From Runella defluvii (GTDB lineage: Bacteria; Bacteroidota; Bacteroidia; Cytophagales; Spirosomataceae): a stretch of DNA of 64,000 nucleotides. A model generated the notes under the pieces. It was not told the origin of the DNA, did no database searches, and worked only from the letters and a program-made list of their open reading frames with translations. Of the stretch, positions 59,231-64,000 are shown piece after piece. The DNA lies in assembly GCF_014195535.1 (NCBI RefSeq), contig NZ_JACIBY010000001.1, positions 685,748 to 749,747 on the forward strand. The letters run 5' to 3'. Every line of letters begins with the position of its first letter. Position 1 is the stretch's first letter. A program made the translations under genes and the position numbers.

Positions 59231-62200
59231 ATGTTTTCAACCATACTTTCTTTTGAATTAAAATACCGCTTTAAGCGACCCGCAACTTGGGGCTATTGGG
59301 CGGTGATGTTTCTATTTTCGTTGGTGCTGGCACTGTTTGGTTCGGTGAGTATCAGCGGAGGCTCGTCCGAAAAAGTATTCATCAACGGCCCTGCGATTGC
59401 GGGGGTTTTCATTGCGGTGATGAGCGTATTCGGCATCATGCTTGCGACGGCGGTGATGGGCGTGCCCGTCTATCGTGATATTGAGCACAAAACCCAAAAT
59501 TATTATTTCAGCTACCCCATTTCCGAAAAAGGCTACTTGATGGGTCGTTTCGTTGGGTCATTTCTGACACTGTTATTTATTGGTTCAGGAATGATTGTGG
59601 GGCATTTGTTTGGCTGTTTTATCGGAAAAACCTTTGACGTTGGCGATAATGTCGAACGCATTGGCCCTTACAATTTACTCAACTACCTGTGGCCTTATTT
59701 GGTCGTAGGCGTTCCCAATTTGTTTTTTGCGGGAAGCCTCTTTTTTAGCTTGGTGGCCTTGACAAAACGCGTGTTTGTTACCTATGCGGGTGGGGTGGTT
59801 TTGTTGGTGACTTACTTGGTCGCCTCTTCGTTGATGACTGATTTGGACAACAAGTCGCTGGCCGCTATTCTGGACCCTTTTGCGTTGGGAGCGCTCGACG
59901 ATTTGACACGTTATTGGACAGTTACGGAACAAAATACCCGCTTCTTTCCTCTGGAGGGTAATTTCTTATGGAACCGTTTGTTGTGGATAGGTGTAGGGCT
60001 TGCTCCACTTTTGTTTTTGTTGTTTCGCTTTGATTTCCAACGCTTCATTGCCCCAAAATCTCAAAAAATCTCCAAAAAGAAGACCGAAAAAGCGGCTGCT
60101 CCACGCTCATTGGCTGATTTGCCCGTGGCCGAAAAAGCCTACACCACGGGTCGTTATTTGAGACAAATGCTCAGTATGGCCAAAGTGGAGTTTCGGAACA
60201 TTGTTCGAGACCCCTTCTTTATTGCTATTTTGTTGGCGGCGGCGTTGTTCTTGTTTTTAGACAATCAGTACGCAGGGATGATGTACGGAACCGATTCATT
60301 GCCAACTACTTATTTGATGTTAGAGTCGAAAGACAGTACATTCTATTTTGTGGTGATTATCCTGATTATTTTCATTACGGGCGAAGTCGTGCACCGCGAC
60401 CGAACGGTCAATTTTCACCTTATTGGCGATGCGTTGCCTTTGCCCAACTGGTTGGTGTATGGCTCCAAGTTTTTGGCCATGATTGGGGTGATGCTGTTCA
60501 TTCCTGTCGTGGGGATTTTGTGCGGCGTTATCTGGCAGACCATCAAAGGATACTTCGATTACAACTTTGCGCTGTACCTGCAAGGCTACGTAGTGCCTAT
60601 TTTGCAGTGGACGTTCTTGACCATGATTACGTTTTTGATTCATACGTTGGTCAACAACAAAATGACGGGGCACGTGGTCAACATTGCTTTTTGGGCGGTG
60701 CTGTACGGCACGCGGGCTTTTTCTGAATACAAATACATGTTGCTGTATTTCAACGCCGTTCCTACTTCGACGTATTCAGACATGAACGGGTTTGGGTTCA
60801 CCGAAAATACGATGTGGTATTTGTTGTGCTGGGGCGGATTGGCGGCAGTCTTTTTGGTGATTGGCAACCTGTTTTGGTCGCGCGGTACCGAAACCAATTT
60901 CAAAAATCGTTGGCGTTTGGCCATGCAGCGTTTTACGCCTGCTACAGGGGCGTTGCTGTCGGTGTTTACCCTTGTTTGGTTAGGTTCAGCGGGCTTTATT
61001 TATTACAACCAAAGTGTATTGAACAAGTACCGTACCGCCGAAGAGGGCCGCAAACGAAGCGCGGAGTACGAAGAAAAATACCGCAAATATTACCTCAAAG
61101 CACAGCCCAAAGTGACATCGGTAAAGGTAGAGGTAGATTTGTTTCCTAAAAAACGAATGATAGATGCTCGAGGTCGATTTGTGATAAAAAATAAGCATAA
61201 CCGCCCGTTGGATTCGCTGATTTTGAACGTGGGAGGCGGTTTCCCGCATTACCGAATGAGTCTAAAAATCGACGGAGTAGAGCCTAAGAAATTGTTGAAC
61301 GATACGATTCAACGGTTTTATATTTATCAATTGCCTAAAAAGCTGATGCCCAACGACTCGGCGGTGCTTGAAATCGCGTCGCATGGTGAGTTTAGAGGCT
61401 TTCGCAATGGGGGAGAAGAGCAGTTTACGATTACGGACAATGGTACTTTTGTGAACCAAGGCGATTTGTTCCCGAGCATTGGATACAGTCAGCAAGCCGA
61501 ACTTTCGTCGGAGCGGTATCGGAAAAAATACAAATTACCGATTCGGGAATTTGACATGCCCAAACGCACCGATTCCACGGGGTTACAGAATTTCTTGTTT
61601 ACCCAAGAAGGCGACTGGATAACGTTTGAAGGTACGGTCAGTACCGAACCCGACCAAATTGCGATTATGCCTGGGTATCTACAAAAAGAATGGACGCAAA
61701 ATGGTCGTAAGTACTTTCATTACCAACAAAACGAGTTCATGGATTTGTTCTTCAACGTCGCGTCGGCGCGTTATGCTGTCCACCGCGAAACCGTTAAAAA
61801 CTCTGATGGACAGGATATTAAAGTGGAGATTTTTCATCATCCTACGCACAACCAAAACATTACCCACTTTATGAACGGACTGAAAGACGCCTTGCGGTAC
61901 TGCTCGTCCAATTTCCGTCCGTACCAGTTCCGACAGATGCGTATTTTGGAATTTCCTCGTTATCAGACGTTTGCGCAGTCGTTTCCCAATACCATTATGT
62001 ATTCGGAAAACTTCGGATTTTTGGCCGATTTCTCAGACCCCAACAAAACCGATTATGCGTATTACGTAACGGCCCACGAGGTAGCGCACCAGTGGTGGGG
62101 ACACCAAGTGATGCCGAGTTTCACGCGGGGAGCCAACAACATCGCTGAGGCATTGGCCGAGTACAGTTCGCACATGGTGCTACACCACACTTACGGCCGC

Positions 62201-62875
62201 GACGTGATGCAAGAGCGCCTCAAATACGCCCTCGACCAGTATTTACGCGGTCGTGGAACGGAAAACAAAGGCGAACAGCCGCTGATGGACAACGAAAACG
62301 GGGCGTACATTTGGTACGGAAAAGGCACGTTGACGTTTTATGCCCTGCAAGACATGGTGGGCGAGCAGCGCCTCAACACGTGGCTGAAAGACTACGCCGA
62401 ACGGACGGCCTTCCGCCAGAAAGCGCCTTTTACGACGACCGACGAATGGTACAACAGTATTTACACCCAAACGCCTGATTCGCTCAAGTATTTTGTGGAG
62501 GATTGTATCAAGAAAATCACCTTGTACGAAAACAAAGTAACGGGCGTAGAAGCGACGCCGCTGAAAGGCGACCAGTACAAAATAAAGCTGACCGTAGAAA
62601 CCAAAAAGCTGTATTTTGACAAAACGGGCAAGGAAATTGCGCAGGGAAAAACCCCGAATTATATCGACATCGGGGTGTTTACGGAGGAGTCTAAAAACAA
62701 GCTAGGCATGAAGCAAAAAGTGCCGCTTTACCTCCAAAAACACAAACTCAGCCCAGGCAAGCACACGATTGAGTTGGTAGTAAAAGGTAAGCCCCTCAAA
62801 GGCGGCATCGACCCCTACAACAAACTCATCGACCGCATTTCGGATGATAATGTGATGAAAGTGGAAATGCTGTAG
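59231..62875 (+). CDS. ABC-2 permease fused to M1 metallopeptidase
   Basis: A 1214-residue two-part protein. About 1-590 is a double ABC-2 permease (two sets of about six helices; SSEKVFINGPAIAGVFIAVMSVF, HTLVNNKMTGHVVNIAFWAVLYG). About 620-1214 is an M1 peptidase: N-terminal beta domain (ARGRFVIKNKHNRPLDSLILNVGGG), zinc motif HEVAH at 949-953, third ligand Glu973 after 19 intervening residues (x19 rather than the standard x18) in NNIAEALAEYS. The peptidase should face the periplasm. This fusion is known in Bacteroidota but poorly studied; the combination suggests processing of a transported peptide or coupled peptide release. Confidence 0.9.
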   Translation: MFSTILSFELKYRFKRPATWGYWAVMFLFSLVLALFGSVSISGGSSEKVFINGPAIAGVFIAVMSVFGIMLATAVMGVPVYRDIEHKTQNYYFSYPISEKGYLMGRFVGSFLTLLFIGSGMIVGHLFGCFIGKTFDVGDNVERIGPYNLLNYLWPYLVVGVPNLFFAGSLFFSLVALTKRVFVTYAGGVVLLVTYLVASSLMTDLDNKSLAAILDPFALGALDDLTRYWTVTEQNTRFFPLEGNFLWNRLLWIGVGLAPLLFLLFRFDFQRFIAPKSQKISKKKTEKAAAPRSLADLPVAEKAYTTGRYLRQMLSMAKVEFRNIVRDPFFIAILLAAALFLFLDNQYAGMMYGTDSLPTTYLMLESKDSTFYFVVIILIIFITGEVVHRDRTVNFHLIGDALPLPNWLVYGSKFLAMIGVMLFIPVVGILCGVIWQTIKGYFDYNFALYLQGYVVPILQWTFLTMITFLIHTLVNNKMTGHVVNIAFWAVLYGTRAFSEYKYMLLYFNAVPTSTYSDMNGFGFTENTMWYLLCWGGLAAVFLVIGNLFWSRGTETNFKNRWRLAMQRFTPATGALLSVFTLVWLGSAGFIYYNQSVLNKYRTAEEGRKRSAEYEEKYRKYYLKAQPKVTSVKVEVDLFPKKRMIDARGRFVIKNKHNRPLDSLILNVGGGFPHYRMSLKIDGVEPKKLLNDTIQRFYIYQLPKKLMPNDSAVLEIASHGEFRGFRNGGEEQFTITDNGTFVNQGDLFPSIGYSQQAELSSERYRKKYKLPIREFDMPKRTDSTGLQNFLFTQEGDWITFEGTVSTEPDQIAIMPGYLQKEWTQNGRKYFHYQQNEFMDLFFNVASARYAVHRETVKNSDGQDIKVEIFHHPTHNQNITHFMNGLKDALRYCSSNFRPYQFRQMRILEFPRYQTFAQSFPNTIMYSENFGFLADFSDPNKTDYAYYVTAHEVAHQWWGHQVMPSFTRGANNIAEALAEYSSHMVLHHTYGRDVMQERLKYALDQYLRGRGTENKGEQPLMDNENGAYIWYGKGTLTFYALQDMVGEQRLNTWLKDYAERTAFRQKAPFTTTDEWYNSIYTQTPDSLKYFVEDCIKKITLYENKVTGVEATPLKGDQYKIKLTVETKKLYFDKTGKEIAQGKTPNYIDIGVFTEESKNKLGMKQKVPLYLQKHKLSPGKHTIELVVKGKPLKGGIDPYNKLIDRISDDNVMKVEML

Positions 62876-62885
62876 GAAATTCCTC

Positions 62886-62919
62886 ACCTTCTCGAAAGCT
62901 TTAAAGCTTTCGAGAAGGT
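62886..62919 (+). terminator. Perfect 34-bp palindrome after the fusion gene
   Basis: ACCTTCTCGAAAGCTTT and its exact reverse complement are joined without a spacer, 11 nt past the stop codon. Similar in form to the GAAAGTT/AACTTTC family. Confidence 0.7.
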
Positions 62920-63025
62920 AGTGTGTATTCTTTTGAGGTAAGTTAAGAAAATGATAGTGAAGTATGAGCAGATTTCAAGTTGCTTGTACTTTACTATTTT
63001 CAGCCGATTTTTTCCATTAAATAGG

Positions 63026-63056
63026 TTTCAGAAGGCCAAAAATAGCTGTACTTTTG
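63026..63056 (+). promoter_or_regulatory. Promoter of nuclease gene
   Basis: TTTC (63026-63029; -33 like), 19-nt spacer, TACTTTTG (63049-63056; exact TAnnTTTG). Predicted start about 63063, 15 nt before the ATG at 63078. Confidence 0.6.
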
Positions 63057-63077
63057 CCCAACGCACAATTATACACA

Positions 63078-64000
63078 ATGGATTACCGTTTAGAAAACTT
63101 ATCAGAGGACGACTTTGAAGAACTGGTTAATGTACTATGCCAAAAAGTGCTTGGTACAGCTACAGTTGCATTTACAAAAGGTCGAGATGGTGGTCGAGAT
63201 GGGCGTTTTACAGGAAAGGCAAATAACTATCCCTCATTATCAGAGCCTTGGAGTGGTAAGTTTATCATTCAAGCAAAGCACACCAATGATTACCAAGCGA
63301 GTTGCTCTGACAATCCTTTTTTCGGTAATAAAACCAGCATAATCAATGGTGAAATTGCGAATATTAAAGCACTTATAGAAAACGGAGAGGTAGACAACTA
63401 CCTAATTTTCACTAATCGGAAAGAGACCGAGAGCAGGGAAAAAGCCGTACAGTATATCCAAGCCGAAACAGGTCTTAAAAATGTTGATATCAAAGGGAAA
63501 GATACCATTCATACTTGGTTAAGACAGTATGATGATGTAGCAAAGACTTTTAAAATTGGGTTGTATGCGTTACCTTTAGTCATTACGGAGTTTGATATTA
63601 AAGATACCATTTTGGCTTTTTCAAATTCTATTAATGCAATTCGTAGAATAGCAATATTGACAGATGAAAATGCTATAATAAATATATCTAAAGTAAGGAA
63701 AAATGAGATAAATAATTTGTCAACTGAATATTATGAAAATCAAATTCGACGAAAATCTCAACAATATTTTGAAGATATTGACGAATTTTTGTCAAATTTT
63801 AATAATCAAGAGTATGCCAAAATATATTATAATTTTGCAGAAGAAATGAGTAATAAGATTGAAATTAAAAGAAGTACTTTTGGTAAGTTTGAAGAGATTT
63901 TTATGTATTTGTATGATACTATTTTCGATGCAAATCAAATAGAATTAAAACAAGACCGTAGGCTTATCTGGATATTTTTACATCATTTGTACTTTAATTG
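63078..64000 (+). CDS. Mrr-like restriction endonuclease-fold protein, possible ABC-3C effector (partial, runs off window)
   Basis: The first 307 codons are present; the frame is open to the window end. Residues about 5-120 form a PD-(D/E)XK nuclease of the Mrr group: EDDFEELVNVLCQKVLG, the catalytic GRDGGRDG at about 35-42, and FIIQAKH (the QxK motif) at about 64-70. After about 190 the protein becomes a charged helical region (YYENQIRRKSQQYFEDIDEF, FEEIFMYLYDTIF, RLIWIFLHHLYFN) that resembles the C-terminal domain of ABC-three-component (ABC-3C) effectors. The region is AT-rich compared with its left neighbours. If correct, a middle component and an ABC ATPase gene should follow outside the window. 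Confidence 0.78.
   Translation, partial: MDYRLENLSEDDFEELVNVLCQKVLGTATVAFTKGRDGGRDGRFTGKANNYPSLSEPWSGKFIIQAKHTNDYQASCSDNPFFGNKTSIINGEIANIKALIENGEVDNYLIFTNRKETESREKAVQYIQAETGLKNVDIKGKDTIHTWLRQYDDVAKTFKIGLYALPLVITEFDIKDTILAFSNSINAIRRIAILTDENAIINISKVRKNEINNLSTEYYENQIRRKSQQYFEDIDEFLSNFNNQEYAKIYYNFAEEMSNKIEIKRSTFGKFEEIFMYLYDTIFDANQIELKQDRRLIWIFLHHLYFN

Noticed and set aside
1-64000. Insertion sequences, prophage or rRNA genes
   Set aside because: I saw no transposase, integrase, phage structural or rRNA sequence in the window; repeats here are short palindromes only.

Overview
The window looks like a chromosomal segment of a member of the Bacteroidota, most likely Cytophagales (Runella/Dyadobacter/Spirosoma-like). 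Supporting signs are exact or near matches to the Bacteroidetes -7 promoter element TAnnTTTG, few Shine-Dalgarno sites, lipoproteins with loose lipoboxes, an OMP_b-brl_3-type TonB receptor, LytS/LytTR signalling, a hybrid sensor kinase carrying an AraC domain, an ABC-2 permease fused to an M1 peptidase, and a Pirellula-type haem-binding protein. The genus is inference.

Layout. 0-8.9 kb: OmpR/HK two-component pair; a large lipoprotein dehydrogenase-like protein with HEAT repeats and cytochrome c; TrpB-like enzyme; an AT-rich alpha/beta hydrolase. 9-20 kb: methionyl-tRNA synthetase, small haem lipoprotein, GT2, M1 peptidase, then a vitamin-B6-flavoured locus (PNPOx-like/DinB/cupin operon divergent from an M20 amidohydrolase and a MocR regulator, with PdxR-like boxes in the divergent promoter) and a lipid kinase. 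20-32.6 kb: signalling and envelope (hybrid kinase, beta-helix protein, adenylate cyclase beside a cNMP-binding patatin phospholipase, TonB receptor divergent from a LytS/LytTR pair). 32.7-39.2 kb: an accessory island ending at tRNA-Phe, with a Fic gene broken by one amber codon, an AbiEi antitoxin with a decayed AbiEii toxin, and an intact AAA ATPase/subtilase pair matching the IetAS anti-phage/toxin-antitoxin architecture. 39.3-53.8 kb: an uncharacterised overlapping envelope gene pair, cysteine desulfurase, metabolic and regulatory single genes, ArsR/SRPBCC and SmpB. 54-62.9 kb: S9 peptidase, GNAT, RelE-like TA module, ABC ATPase plus permease/peptidase fusion. 63.1-64 kb: start of an Mrr-like nuclease gene cut by the window end, which may open an ABC-three-component conflict system.

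Many 3' ends carry long, near-perfect palindromes, some belonging to recognisable sequence families, that probably act as bidirectional terminators. The most interesting candidates are the IetAS/AbiE/Fic island, the cyclase-patatin pair, the PdxR-box promoter, and the truncated nuclease at the right edge.
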